Origin: Geodermatophilus normandii
Lineage (GTDB): Bacteria > Actinomycetota > Actinomycetes > Mycobacteriales > Geodermatophilaceae
Reading direction: 5' to 3'
DNA: 64,000 bases
Assembly: GCF_003182485.1 (NCBI RefSeq)
Contig: NZ_QGTX01000001.1
Coordinates: 3,178,001-3,242,000, forward strand
Below are positions 8,945-17,855 of the stretch, in pieces. The stretch's first letter is position 1. Each line of letters opens with the position of its first letter. The notes under the pieces are model-generated. The model worked only from the letters and a program-made list of their open reading frames with translations, ran no database searches and had not been told where the DNA came from. The translations under genes were made by a program, and so were the position numbers.

Positions 8945-9577
8945 ATGCCTCCCGACCAGCGCGGTGGCCGCACCGTGCCGCCCACCTACGTCGACGCCAA
9001 CCGCCTCTGGGTCGACTCCCGGATCCGCTACGAGATCGGCCTGCGGGTCGAGGGCGCGATCCTGCAGCGGCTGGGGGCCCACGGGCAGCGCGCCGTCGAG
9101 ATCGGCACCGGCCGCCGCGGCCTGGGCACCCGCGTCGCCGTCGAGCGGCTCGGCGCCACCGACGTGACCGCGTTCGACCTCTACCCGGCCACCGTCGGCC
9201 GCGCCCGGATCGCCTGCGCCGACCTCGGCGAGCGGGTCGCCTTCCGGGTCGGGGACGCCACCGCGCTCCCGGTCGACGACGCGAGCGTCGACCTCGTCGT
9301 CGACTTCCACGCGCTGCACCACATCGCCGACTGGCGGGCCGCCGTCGCCGAGGCCGCGCGGGTGCTGCGCCCGGGCGGGCAGCTGGCGCTGACGGAGATG
9401 ACCGCCCGCTTCGTCGACGCGCCGCTGCTCCGCGCGGTCTCCCGCCACCCGGCCGACCGCTTCTCCACCGGGGAGCTGCTCGCCGAGCTGCGCGCGCACG
9501 GTCTGGAGGTGCCGGCCGGGCGGCTGCGGCGGGCGGCGGGCGACCGGTGGATCCAGGCCGTCGCCACCCGCACGTGA
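8945..9577 (+). CDS. Class I SAM-dependent methyltransferase
   Basis: A 210-residue methyltransferase of the Methyltransf_11 type. Motif I reads VEIGTGRRGLG (residues 45-55) and acidic motif II follows in AFDLYPATV. The VVDFHALHHIADWRAAV segment matches the post-motif III region of ubiE-like enzymes. The ATG at 8945 is preceded by GGGTAGCGCC and no Shine-Dalgarno sequence. The TGA stop overlaps the GTG of the next gene (GTGA), so the two are translationally coupled. The acceptor is unknown; lipid or small-molecule substrates are typical for this group. Confidence 0.8.
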   Translation: MPPDQRGGRTVPPTYVDANRLWVDSRIRYEIGLRVEGAILQRLGAHGQRAVEIGTGRRGLGTRVAVERLGATDVTAFDLYPATVGRARIACADLGERVAFRVGDATALPVDDASVDLVVDFHALHHIADWRAAVAEAARVLRPGGQLALTEMTARFVDAPLLRAVSRHPADRFSTGELLAELRAHGLEVPAGRLRRAAGDRWIQAVATRT

Positions 9578-10131
9578 CGGTCGCCGGGATCGTCCGCCGG
9601 AGCCTGGCGCTGCTGCGCCGCCACGCCGGGCGGGTCTACGCCGTCTCGCTGGCGGTCACGCTGGTCAACACCGTCCCCGACGTCCTGCGCCAGCTGCTCG
9701 TCTACCGCGACCCGAGCCTCGCCCACGCGGTGGGAGTCGACGTCGTCGGGTTCACCACCGGCCTGATCGCCCAGCTGTGGCTGACCGGCGCGCTCACCGA
9801 GCTGCCCGGCACCGGCCGGGTGCGGCCGGGCGGCGCGCTGGGCCGGGGGACGGCGACCGCGCTGCGGGCGGTGCGGACCTCGCCCGCCGCGGTGCTCGCC
9901 GGGGTGGTCCTCGGCGGGGCGGTGTCGGCACTGCTGACCGTGCCGGCGTCGGTGGCCGCGCTCGGGCTCGAGCGGGTGGTCGGGCCGCTGGACGCGCCGT
10001 CGGCCGGGGCCTTCACCGTCGCCACGGTCAGCGACGTCGTGGCCAGCGCGGTCACGCTGCCGTTCCTGGCGGTCGTGCTGGTGCTCACGGCGGGTTCGAC
10101 CAGGCACCTCGCGGGCAAGGGCAGCGCGTGA
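9574..10131 (+). CDS. Integral membrane protein of unknown function
   Basis: A 185-residue hydrophobic protein with about four predicted membrane segments (near residues 20-35, 48-75, 105-130 and 155-175) and Arg-rich loops. It resembles glycerophosphoryl-diester or YIP1-like membrane domains only weakly, so I give no family. The start is the GTG inside GTGA at 9574, overlapping the methyltransferase stop, and the end overlaps the next start in the same way. The three genes 8945-10541 are therefore one coupled operon. Confidence 0.7.
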   Translation: MTVAGIVRRSLALLRRHAGRVYAVSLAVTLVNTVPDVLRQLLVYRDPSLAHAVGVDVVGFTTGLIAQLWLTGALTELPGTGRVRPGGALGRGTATALRAVRTSPAAVLAGVVLGGAVSALLTVPASVAALGLERVVGPLDAPSAGAFTVATVSDVVASAVTLPFLAVVLVLTAGSTRHLAGKGSA

Positions 10132-10541
10132 GCAGCGTCGGAAGCAGCGTCGGGAGCAGCGTCGGGAGCAGGGACTGGGACGTCACCCGCAAGACGGTCG
10201 GGTCACTGTCCATCTGGATCGGGACGGCGGCGCTGTTCGCGCCCCGGTGGGTCGCCGGCGCGCTGGGCGTGCGGCCCGACGCGGCGCAGGGCGACGTGGC
10301 GCTCCCGCTGCTGGTGCGCCTCGGCGCGGCCCGCAACATCGCGATGGGCGCGGCGCTGCTGGTCACCCCGGCGCCGCAGGCCAGGCGCACCACCGAGGTG
10401 ACGCTGCTGCTCACCGGCCTGGACGCCGCGGCGGTGTGGACCTCCCGCGCCGAGGGCGACGTGGCGGCGAGGAGCGCGGCGCTGTCGGGCATCGTGCTGG
10501 CGCTGGCCTCCTACGGCGCCGCCCGCTGGCACCGCCGCTAG
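10128..10541 (+). CDS. Small membrane protein, DUF4267-like
   Basis: A 137-residue protein with three or four short hydrophobic helices, including SLSIWIGTAALFAPRWVAG and GAARNIAMGAALLVT. This is the arrangement of small DUF4267-like membrane proteins. The N-terminus is a low-complexity (SSVG)3 run encoded by a 12-bp tandem repeat right after the GTG start. It is coupled to the preceding gene by a GTGA overlap. A similar protein is encoded at 56570-56950. The TAG stop is shared with the convergent Nudix gene. Confidence 0.65.
   Translation: MSSVGSSVGSSVGSRDWDVTRKTVGSLSIWIGTAALFAPRWVAGALGVRPDAAQGDVALPLLVRLGAARNIAMGAALLVTPAPQARRTTEVTLLLTGLDAAAVWTSRAEGDVAARSAALSGIVLALASYGAARWHRR
10131..10166 (+). 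repeat. 12-bp tandem repeat, three copies
   Basis: AGCAGCGTCGGR is repeated three times directly after the GTG start of the gene at 10128 and encodes Ser-Ser-Val-Gly repeats. Such a repeat could change in copy number without breaking the frame. Confidence 0.8.
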
Positions 10542-11134
10542 CGCCAGGCGAAGACCGGCTGCTCCAGGTGGGCGACGCGGGTGTGCAGCCCGCGGCAGGC
10601 GACCTGGCAGAACTGGTGCACGACCGCCGCGGTCGGGGCGTGCACCCAGCCGCCGAGCAGCGGCAGCCGGATGACCGGCGCGTCGGACTCGGGGATCGCC
10701 ACCAGGACCGGGTCGACGTCGAGGTCGGTCAGCGGCACCCGGTACACCGCGGCCACCTCCGCCTCGGCCGGGCGCAGCTCCCCGGCGTCGCCGGCCCACA
10801 CGACCACCGGGGTCATCACGTAGCCGGAGCGGGTCACGTAGTCGTCGAGCAGCCCCAGGACGTCGTCCGGGCCGCGCTCGAGGCCGACCTCCTCGGTGAG
10901 CTCGCGCAGCGCCGCCCGCACCGCGGTCTCGCCCGGGTCGAGCCGGCCGCCGGGCAGCGCCCACTGCCCGGCGTGCGCCCGCAGCCGGGCCGCGCGCCGG
11001 GTCACCAGCAGCGCCGGCCCGCCCGGCTCCTGGGTCACACAGACGGCGACGGCGGCCTGGCGCAGCTCGGGACGGTCGGCCGCGCGACGCGGGAGGTCCC
11101 GCAGCCGCGCGGCCGCCGTGGCCCGGTCGAGCAC
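10538..11134 (-). CDS. Nudix hydrolase
   Basis: A 198-residue pyrophosphohydrolase. The Nudix box reads GGRLDPGETAVRAALRELTE followed by EVGL (about residues 62-85), with all conserved Gly, Glu and Arg positions present for divalent metal binding. Such enzymes cleave nucleoside diphosphates linked to another group. The layout and length resemble CoA pyrophosphatase-like members, but specificity is an inference. The ATG at 11134 is 14 bases from the stop of the Spo0M-like gene upstream. The TAG stop overlaps the TAG of the convergent membrane-protein gene in CTAG 10538-10541. Confidence 0.85.
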   Translation of the reverse strand: MLDRATAAARLRDLPRRAADRPELRQAAVAVCVTQEPGGPALLVTRRAARLRAHAGQWALPGGRLDPGETAVRAALRELTEEVGLERGPDDVLGLLDDYVTRSGYVMTPVVVWAGDAGELRPAEAEVAAVYRVPLTDLDVDPVLVAIPESDAPVIRLPLLGGWVHAPTAAVVHQFCQVACRGLHTRVAHLEQPVFAWR

Positions 11135-11148
11135 TCGGGCGGAGGTGG

Positions 11149-11928
11149 TCAGAGCCAGCCGCGCCGGGCGCCCAGCTGGCGCACCGCCGCGTCGAGCTGC
11201 GCGGCCACCGCCGAGACGTCGGTGTCGGAGTGGGCGAAGTGCAGCCGGCCGCCGACGTCGCGGCCCTCGGTGAGCAGCCCGCCGCGCCGGTCGACCTCGA
11301 GCACGACCTCCACGCCGTGCGGACCGGCCAGGAACGTCACCTCCAGCTCGTTGACCCGCCCGCGCAGGGACGACGGCGGCGTGAACTCGACCTCCTGGTA
11401 GAAGGGCAGGTCGCTGCCGGCCAGCCGGCCCTTCTCGACGTCGGCGCCGCGGAAGCCGAAGCCCAGGCCGGTGAGGGCCTGGATGACGGTGCGCTGCACC
11501 GGCAGCGGTACGACGGTGACCGTGTCGAGGTCACCGGGGTCGGCGCCGCCGGGGATGTCGACCCTGGTGCGCAGGCCGATCCGGACGCCCCGCAGCGTCC
11601 ACCCGTCGAGCGTGGTGAAGGGGCACTGCCAGGGCACGGGGAAGCTGAAGGGGATCGCCGCCCGCGCGCCGGCCTCGATCCGGCCGGCGCCGGCGATCAC
11701 CGCGGTGCCGAAGGTGACGTCCTCCCGCCACTCGTGGTCGCCGCTCTCCACCTCGACGGTGGCCTGCAGCGACACCCGGAGCTCGTTGATCTCCTGGGCC
11801 ACCTGCCCGCCGGTGAGGTGCACGGTGCCGGTGACGGTGCCGCCGGGGGTGGTCGTCGGGGTGTCGAGGACGGCGTCGACGGTGGCGTTGCCGGCGCCGA
11901 GCTTCGCCATCAGGTTGCGGAAGGCCAT
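11149..11928 (-). CDS. Spo0M-like sporulation-control (arrestin-fold) protein
   Basis: A 259-residue protein of the Spo0M family, which has an arrestin-like beta-sandwich N-terminal domain. In Bacillus it affects sporulation; in actinobacteria its role is not settled. Family features are the early AKLGAGNATVDAVLDTPTT, the GGTVTGTVHLTGG strand and the WTLRGVRIGLRTRVDIPGG region. The ATG at 11928 (MAFRNLMAK) is chosen because family similarity begins there; GGAG lies about ten bases upstream. The SpoIIE-type phosphatase gene upstream ends 84 bases away on the same strand, so the two regulators may be expressed together. Confidence 0.8.
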   Translation of the reverse strand: MAFRNLMAKLGAGNATVDAVLDTPTTTPGGTVTGTVHLTGGQVAQEINELRVSLQATVEVESGDHEWREDVTFGTAVIAGAGRIEAGARAAIPFSFPVPWQCPFTTLDGWTLRGVRIGLRTRVDIPGGADPGDLDTVTVVPLPVQRTVIQALTGLGFGFRGADVEKGRLAGSDLPFYQEVEFTPPSSLRGRVNELEVTFLAGPHGVEVVLEVDRRGGLLTEGRDVGGRLHFAHSDTDVSAVAAQLDAAVRQLGARRGWL

Positions 11929-12011
11929 GGGGGTCGTGCTCCGTTCGGTTCGGGGACGGCGGGCACTCTGACACCACGTCCGGGGGCTGGCGAGGGGTTC
12001 CCGCGCGGCGG

Positions 12012-13757
12012 TCAACACGCGGGGAGCACCCGCAGCCCCAGCAGGGCGACGTCGTCGGCCCGGTCGGGAGCCAGCCGGGCCAGCACCGTGTCGCAGACCT
12101 CGCCGGCCGGGCGGCCCGCGAGGTCGGCGGCCGCGGCGAGCAGCCGCGCCAGCCCGGCGTCGAGGTGGTCGTCGCGGCGCTCGACGAGGCCGTCGGTGTA
12201 GAGCACCAGCGTGGTGCCCGGGGGGAGCGTCTCGACGGCGTCGGAGCGGGCGGTGTCCGGCCGGACGCCCAGCAGCAGGTCGGGGCGGCGGTCGAGCAGG
12301 CGGGGCGGCCCGGCGGCGGGGACCAGGAGGGGCGGCAGGTGCCCCGCGCTGGACCAGGTGAGGGTCTGGGCACCGGCGGGTGCCGGCTCGACGCAGGCGA
12401 GGACGGCGGTGGCCAGGGTCGCCGTCCCGAAGCCGTCGAGCGCCCGGTCGAGCGTGGCCAGCACCCGCGACGGCGGCCCACCGACGGCCGCCGTGATGCC
12501 GCGCAGCACGTTGCGGACCTGGCCCATGACGGCGGCGGCCATCCGGTCGTGGCCGGTCACGTCGCCGATGACGAGGGTGGTGCCCTCGCCCGAGGCGAAC
12601 GCGTCGTACCAGTCGCCGCCGACCTGTGCCTCCACCGCGGCCGGGCGGTACCGGACGGCGAGGTCGAGCCCGGGCCGGTGCGGCGGGTCGGTGAGCAGGG
12701 AGCGCTGCAGCGTCTCGGCGAGGCTGCGGGTGGCCGAGGCCAGCCGCCGCTCGTCCTCGAGGCGGGTGACCCGGTCGAGGGCCTGCGCGGTCTGGGCCGC
12801 CAGCGCCTCCAGCAGCCGGGTGTCGTGGTCGTCGATGCGCCGGGGTCCGTGCCAGCCGATGCCCAGCGACCCCAGCGCCCGCCCACCGGCCTCGATCGGG
12901 AGGACGGCCCAGGCGCGCAGCCCCGGTGCGAGCGGGGTCCCACCGGTGGTGTCCGGCACGATCACCGCCCGGCCGCGGGCGGCGACCGCCGCGGGGTGGT
13001 CGCCGCCCGCGGCGAGGGAGCGGCCGGGCGCCAGGCCCGGGCCGGTGAGCAGCAGCTGTCCTGCGCGGGGTCCGGGCGCGGCCAGCAGGAGCGCGTCGGC
13101 CCCCGACACCGCCCGGCCGTGCTCGGTCAGCCGTGCGAGCAGTTCCTCCCGCGTCTCGGCACCGGCGAGCGCCGAGACGGTGGCCGCCAGCGCGGCCAGC
13201 GACCGGGCGGTGCGGCGCTGCCGCTCGCCGAGCAGGCGCAGCTCGGCGTTGGCCGCGGCCAGCTCGCGGGTGCGGGAGAACAGGTCGGCTTCCACGTCGG
13301 CCACCCGGCGGTGCTCGCGGTCGGCCGCGCTGCGCGCCTCGTCCTGCCGCCGCACGTAGTCGGTGATGTCATCGGAGCGGTGCAGCAGCAGGACGACGCG
13401 GCCGTCGTCGTCGAGGACCGGCACGTGCACCGGGCTCCAGTAGCGCTCGGCCCACGTCCCGTCGGGCAGCGGGATGTCGTACTTCTGGATCGGCATGAGC
13501 ACCGGGCGGCGGGTGTCGCGCGCCTCCTCGAGCGTGGCGCGCAGGTTGCGCAGCCCGTCGGCCGCCGGGTCGTCGGGCGGCATGGGGAAGGCGTCGAACA
13601 GGTGCCGGCCGACGGTGTCCTCCAGCGTCGTCGCGGTCGCCTCCAGCCGGGCGCGGTTGGCGTGCACGATCACGAGGTCCGGCGTCAGCAGCAGGAAGGG
13701 GGCCGGCGCGACGTCGAACACGCGCGCCCAGTCCGGGACCGGCAGCTCCTGCTCCAT
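12012..13757 (-). CDS. PAS-GAF-PP2C (SpoIIE-type) serine phosphatase
   Basis: A 581-residue signalling phosphatase. A PAS domain (about residues 8-140) is followed by a short coiled coil (142-185), a GAF domain (190-335) and a SpoIIE/PP2C catalytic domain (365-578). Metal-binding acidic residues are visible in VGGDWYDAF, VIGDVTGHD and DRADDVALLG. Such proteins dephosphorylate anti-sigma antagonists of the STAS type and so release stress sigma factors. No membrane segment is present, so it acts in the cytoplasm. The ATG at 13757 is preceded by a G-rich stretch. It is divergent from icmF across a palindrome at 13797. The partner antagonist is not adjacent; the STAS gene at 61897 is far away. 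Confidence 0.88.
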   Translation of the reverse strand: MEQELPVPDWARVFDVAPAPFLLLTPDLVIVHANRARLEATATTLEDTVGRHLFDAFPMPPDDPAADGLRNLRATLEEARDTRRPVLMPIQKYDIPLPDGTWAERYWSPVHVPVLDDDGRVVLLLHRSDDITDYVRRQDEARSAADREHRRVADVEADLFSRTRELAAANAELRLLGERQRRTARSLAALAATVSALAGAETREELLARLTEHGRAVSGADALLLAAPGPRAGQLLLTGPGLAPGRSLAAGGDHPAAVAARGRAVIVPDTTGGTPLAPGLRAWAVLPIEAGGRALGSLGIGWHGPRRIDDHDTRLLEALAAQTAQALDRVTRLEDERRLASATRSLAETLQRSLLTDPPHRPGLDLAVRYRPAAVEAQVGGDWYDAFASGEGTTLVIGDVTGHDRMAAAVMGQVRNVLRGITAAVGGPPSRVLATLDRALDGFGTATLATAVLACVEPAPAGAQTLTWSSAGHLPPLLVPAAGPPRLLDRRPDLLLGVRPDTARSDAVETLPPGTTLVLYTDGLVERRDDHLDAGLARLLAAAADLAGRPAGEVCDTVLARLAPDRADDVALLGLRVLPAC

Positions 13758-13796
13758 CCGCCCCCCGTGCCCCGGCCGGGGAGCGGGGACACCCGG

Positions 13797-13810
13797 CTAC
13801 CCGCGGGTAG
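13797..13810. promoter_or_regulatory. 14-bp perfect palindrome in the icmF promoter
   Basis: CTACCCGCGGGTAG reads the same on both strands and ends one base before the -35 of icmF. It lies between the divergent phosphatase and icmF genes. It is a candidate operator for an unidentified repressor or activator. Confidence 0.5.
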
Positions 13811-13840
13811 TTGGACGTCCTACTAAATTCCGCCTACGGT
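13811..13840 (+). promoter_or_regulatory. Promoter of icmF, leaderless
   Basis: TTGGAC (13811-13816) and TACGGT (13835-13840) are separated by 18 bases, and six bases then lead to the ATG at 13847. Transcription should start at or next to the A of the start codon. The spacer is the most AT-rich spot nearby. Confidence 0.65.
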
Positions 13841-13846
13841 GCGGGC

Positions 13847-16800
13847 ATGCCCTCCGCGGAGCTGCACGTGCCCGTCCACCCCGTCCGGTTCGTCACGGCG
13901 GCGAGCCTGTTCGACGGCCACGACGCCGCGATCAACGTGATGCGGCGGCTGCTGCAGAGCCAGGGCGCGGAGGTCGTCCACCTCGGCCACGACCGCGGCG
14001 TCGACGAGGTGGTGCGTGCCGCCGTGGAGGAGGACGTGCAGGGCGTCGCGATCTCCAGCTACCAGGGCGGGCACGTCGAGTACTTCAGCTACCTGAAGGA
14101 GCGGCTGGCCGACGCCGGGGCGGGCCACGTGCAGGTGTTCGGCGGCGGCGGGGGCGTGATCGTGCCCGAGGAGATCGCGCTGCTGGCCGAGCGCGGCGTG
14201 CGGGTGTTCAGCCCCGAGGACGGCGCCCGGCTGGGCCTGCCCGGCATGATCAACGAGCTGATCCGATCCTGCGACGTCGACCTGTCCACCGAGGGCCCCG
14301 ACGTCGACGCGCTGCTCACCGGCGACCCGCGGGCGCTGGCGCGGGCGGTCACCGTGCTGGAGGCCGGTGCCGACGAGGCGCTGGCCGCCCGGGTCCGCGA
14401 GGCCGCCGCGCGGCGCACCGTGCCGGTCCTCGGCATCACCGGCACCGGCGGGTCGGGCAAGTCCTCGCTCACCGACGAGCTGCTGCGCCGGCTGCGCCGC
14501 GACCAGGAGGACAAGCTCCGCGTCGCCGTCGTGGCCATCGACCCCAGCCGCCGCCGCGGCGGGGGCGCGCTGCTCGGGGACCGGATCCGGATGAACGCGC
14601 TGGAGTCCGGCGAGGGCTCGCACACCTTCTTCCGCTCGATGGCCACCCGCACCGCGGGCGCGCAGGTGCCCGAGCGCCTCGACGACGTCCTCGCCGCGGT
14701 CAAGGCGGCCGGCTTCGACCTGGTGGTCGTGGAGACGCCGGGCATCGGGCAGGGCGACGCGGCGATCGTGCCGTTCAGCGACGTCTCGCTCTACGTCATG
14801 ACGCCGGAGTTCGGCGCCGCCTCGCAGCTCGAGAAGATCGACATGCTCGACCTCGCCGACGTCGTGGCGATCAACAAGTTCGAGCGGCGCGGCGCCGAGG
14901 ACGCCCGCCGCGACGTCGCCCGGCAGATGGTGCGCAACCGCGAGGCGTTCGGGCAGCCGTGGGAGCAGATGCCGGTGTTCGGCACCAGCGCCGCGCGCTT
15001 CGACGACGACGGCGTCACCGCGCTCTACCAGCACCTGCTCGGCCTGCTGGTGGAGAAGGGCCTGCCGGCCGGCGCCGGGGTGCTGCCGCGGGTCGACGTG
15101 CGCGCCTCGACCGGGCTGACCAGCGTGGTGCCGGCATCGCGGGCGCGGTACCTGGCCGACGTCGCCGACGCGGTGCGCGCGCACCACCGGGTCACCGAGG
15201 AGCAGGCCGCCGTCGTCCGCCGCCGCCAGCACCTGACCACCGCGGCCGAGGTGCTGGAGGGGGACGCCGCCGAGGCCGCCCGCGAGGCGGCGGCCGCCGC
15301 CGACCGGGAGCTGCTGCCCGAGGTGCGCGCCCTGCTCGACGAGTGGCCGGCGCGGGTGGAGCAGTACTCCGGCGACGAGTTCGTCTACACGGTGCGCGGC
15401 AAGGAGATCCGCACGCCGCTGAGGCGGCAGACGCTCAGCGGCACCCAGGTGCCGCGGGTGGCGCTGCCGCGCACGACCGACGCCGGCGACCTGGTGCGCT
15501 TCCTGCGCCGGGAGAACCTGCCCGGCTCCTTCCCGTACACGGCCGGCGTCTTCCCGTTCAAGCGGGCCGGGGAGGCCCCGGCGCGGATGTTCGCCGGGGA
15601 GGGCGACGCGTTCCGCACCAACCGGCGGTTCCGGGTGCTGTCGGCCGGCAGCGAGGCCACCCGGCTGTCCACGGCGTTCGACTCGGTGACCCTCTACGGC
15701 CGCGACCCGCAGCCGCGGCCCGACGTCTACGGCAAGGTCGGCACGTCCGGCGTCTCGATCGCCACGCTCGACGACATGCGGGTGCTCTACGACGGCTTCG
15801 ACCTGTGCTCGCCCACGACGTCGGTGTCGATGACGATCAACGGTCCCGCGCCGGCGGTGCTGGCGATGTTCCTCAACACCGCGATCGAGCAGCGGCTGGA
15901 CGCCTTCCGCGCCGAGGAGGGCCGCGAGCCCGACGAGGCGGAGGCCGAGGAGATCCGCGCCTGGGTGCTGGCCACCGTCCGCGGCACGGTGCAGGCCGAC
16001 ATCCTCAAGGAGGACCAGGGCCAGAACACCTGCATCTTCTCGACCGAGTTCGCGCTGCGCTGCATGGCCGACATCCAGCAGTGGTTCATCGACCACCGGG
16101 TGCGCAACTTCTACTCGGTGTCCATCTCGGGCTACCACATCGCCGAGGCCGGGGCGAACCCCGTCAGCCAGCTGGCCTTCACGCTGGCCAACGGCTTCAC
16201 CTACGTCGAGGCCTACCTGGCGCGCGGCATGGCGATCGACGACTTCGCGCCCAACCTGTCGTTCTTCTTCAGCAACGGCATGGACGCCGAGTACACGGTG
16301 ATCGGCCGGGTGGCGCGGCGGATCTGGGCGGTGGCGATGCGCGACCGCTACGGCGCCGGCGCGCGCTCGCAGCAGCTGAAGTACCACGTGCAGACGTCGG
16401 GCCGCTCGCTGCACGCGCAGGAGATGGACTTCAACGACATCCGGACGACGCTGCAGGCGCTGTGCGCGATCTACGACAACGCCAACTCGCTGCACACCAA
16501 CGCCTACGACGAGGCGGTGACCACGCCGTCGGAGCACTCGGTGCGCCGCGCGCTGGCCATCCAGATGATCATCGACCGGGAGTGGGGGCTGGCCGGCAAC
16601 GAGAACCCGCTGCAGGGCTCGGCGATCGTCGAGGAGCTCACCGACCTGGTCGAGGAGGCGGTGCTGGCCGAGTTCGACCGGATCGCCGAGCGCGGCGGCG
16701 TGCTGGGCGCGATGGAGACCGGCTACCAGCGCGGGCGCATCCAGGACGAGTCGATGCTCTACGAGCACCGCAAGCACGACGGCTCGCTGCCGATCGTCGG

Positions 16801-17083
16801 CGTCAACACCTTCCTCGACCCCCACCGGGACGAGGCCCCGCCGCGGGAGGTGGAGCTCGCGCGGGCCACCGAGGCGGAGAAGCAGTCGCAGCTGACCCGG
16901 TTGGCCGACTTCCAGGCGCGGCACGCCGACGAGGCGCCCGCCGCGCTGGCCGCGCTGCAGGAGGCGGCGACGTCGGGCGGCAACGTGTTCGCCGCGCTGA
17001 TGGACGCCGTCCGGGTGTGCTCGCTGGGCCAGATCTCGGAGGCGTTCTTCGAGGTGGGCGGCCAGTACCGCCGCAACGTGTGA
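13847..17083 (+). CDS. icmF: Fused isobutyryl-CoA mutase IcmF
   Basis: A 1078-residue adenosylcobalamin enzyme that interconverts branched and straight acyl-CoAs (isobutyryl-CoA and n-butyryl-CoA) by radical carbon-skeleton rearrangement. Domains in order are the B12-binding domain with the DGHDAAIN box (residues 23-30), a MeaI-type GTPase chaperone with P-loop GTGGSGKSS near 200, and the acyl-CoA mutase barrel. Active-site clues separate it from methylmalonyl-CoA mutase. KEDQGQNTCIF (about 720-730) has Gln where methylmalonyl-CoA mutase has the carboxylate-binding Arg, and VFPFKR near 570 has Phe where that enzyme has Tyr. The start is ATG 13847, with a leaderless promoter. The next gene overlaps its stop. 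Other IcmF-like mutases (pivalyl, isovaleryl) are possible. Confidence 0.92.
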   Translation: MPSAELHVPVHPVRFVTAASLFDGHDAAINVMRRLLQSQGAEVVHLGHDRGVDEVVRAAVEEDVQGVAISSYQGGHVEYFSYLKERLADAGAGHVQVFGGGGGVIVPEEIALLAERGVRVFSPEDGARLGLPGMINELIRSCDVDLSTEGPDVDALLTGDPRALARAVTVLEAGADEALAARVREAAARRTVPVLGITGTGGSGKSSLTDELLRRLRRDQEDKLRVAVVAIDPSRRRGGGALLGDRIRMNALESGEGSHTFFRSMATRTAGAQVPERLDDVLAAVKAAGFDLVVVETPGIGQGDAAIVPFSDVSLYVMTPEFGAASQLEKIDMLDLADVVAINKFERRGAEDARRDVARQMVRNREAFGQPWEQMPVFGTSAARFDDDGVTALYQHLLGLLVEKGLPAGAGVLPRVDVRASTGLTSVVPASRARYLADVADAVRAHHRVTEEQAAVVRRRQHLTTAAEVLEGDAAEAAREAAAAADRELLPEVRALLDEWPARVEQYSGDEFVYTVRGKEIRTPLRRQTLSGTQVPRVALPRTTDAGDLVRFLRRENLPGSFPYTAGVFPFKRAGEAPARMFAGEGDAFRTNRRFRVLSAGSEATRLSTAFDSVTLYGRDPQPRPDVYGKVGTSGVSIATLDDMRVLYDGFDLCSPTTSVSMTINGPAPAVLAMFLNTAIEQRLDAFRAEEGREPDEAEAEEIRAWVLATVRGTVQADILKEDQGQNTCIFSTEFALRCMADIQQWFIDHRVRNFYSVSISGYHIAEAGANPVSQLAFTLANGFTYVEAYLARGMAIDDFAPNLSFFFSNGMDAEYTVIGRVARRIWAVAMRDRYGAGARSQQLKYHVQTSGRSLHAQEMDFNDIRTTLQALCAIYDNANSLHTNAYDEAVTTPSEHSVRRALAIQMIIDREWGLAGNENPLQGSAIVEELTDLVEEAVLAEFDRIAERGGVLGAMETGYQRGRIQDESMLYEHRKHDGSLPIVGVNTFLDPHRDEAPPREVELARATEAEKQSQLTRLADFQARHADEAPAALAALQEAATSGGNVFAALMDAVRVCSLGQISEAFFEVGGQYRRNV

Positions 17084-17835
17084 AGGACGACCTCGGTCAC
17101 CCGGTCGACCTCCGCGGACCGGCGCGGCGGATGGTCTCGCTGGTGCCCTCGCTGACCGAGGCGCTGGCGGTGACCGTGCCCGACCGGCTGGTGGGCGCCA
17201 CCGACTGGTGCACCCACCCGGCCGGCCTCGACGTGCCGCGCGTGCGGGGCACCAAGAACCCCGACCGGGCGGCGATCGCCGCGCTGGCGCCGGACCTCGT
17301 CGTCTGCAACCGGGAGGAGAACCGGCGCCTGGACGTCGACCGGCTGCGCGCGGCGGGGATCGCGGTGTGGGTGACGGTGATCGAGTCGGTGGACGAGGCG
17401 CTGGCCTCGATGCGCCGGCTGTTCGCGGAGGCGATCGGGGCCCCCGAGCCCGCCTGGCTGACGACGGCGGCCGCGGAGTGGGCGCGGCCGGTGCCGGGGC
17501 CGCCGCTGCGGTGCACCGTGCCGGTGTGGCGGGACCCGTGGATGGTCGTCGGCCCGCGGACGTTCACCGGCGACGTGCTCGCGCGGCTCGGGCTGGCCAA
17601 CGCCTTCGGGGCGGGGGAGGAGCGCTATCCGCACGTGGCGGTCGACGACGTCCTCGCCGCGCGGCCCGACGTCGTCCTGCTGCCCGACGAGCCGTACCCC
17701 TTCACCGCCGGCGACGGCCCGGAGGCGTTCCCCGGCGTCCGGTCGGTGCTCGTGTCCGGGCGGGCGCTGACCTGGTACGGCCCGTCACTGGCCACCGCCC
17801 GCGCCGACCTGCTCACCGCCCTCGGCCCCCGCTGA
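17080..17835 (+). CDS. BtuF-like helical-backbone metal/corrinoid-binding protein
   Basis: A 251-residue protein of the class III periplasmic-binding fold. It has the MVSLVPSLTEALAV start, the RVRGTKNPDRAAIAAL loop and the PDVVLLPDEPYPF strand seen in BtuF-type vitamin B12 and siderophore receptors. No signal peptide or lipobox is present, so it should be cytoplasmic. No ABC permease or ATPase is next to it. The GTG at 17080 overlaps the icmF stop (GTGTGA), so it is co-translated with a B12-dependent enzyme. I infer a role linked to cobalamin or to IcmF, but this is not shown. It ends at TGA 17835, 20 bases from a convergent gene. Confidence 0.75.
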   Translation: MKDDLGHPVDLRGPARRMVSLVPSLTEALAVTVPDRLVGATDWCTHPAGLDVPRVRGTKNPDRAAIAALAPDLVVCNREENRRLDVDRLRAAGIAVWVTVIESVDEALASMRRLFAEAIGAPEPAWLTTAAAEWARPVPGPPLRCTVPVWRDPWMVVGPRTFTGDVLARLGLANAFGAGEERYPHVAVDDVLAARPDVVLLPDEPYPFTAGDGPEAFPGVRSVLVSGRALTWYGPSLATARADLLTALGPR

Positions 17836-17855
17836 GCCCTCGGGCCCGTCGCCGG

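Noticed and set aside
13760..13846. Possible cobalamin riboswitch before icmF
   Set aside because: The promoter predicts a transcript that starts on the ATG, so there is no leader to hold a riboswitch.
13823..16924. Open minus-strand frame of over 1000 codons opposite icmF
   Set aside because: It mirrors codon positions of a clear gene, has biased His/Arg/Gly composition, and shows no domain. Long antisense frames are expected at this GC content.
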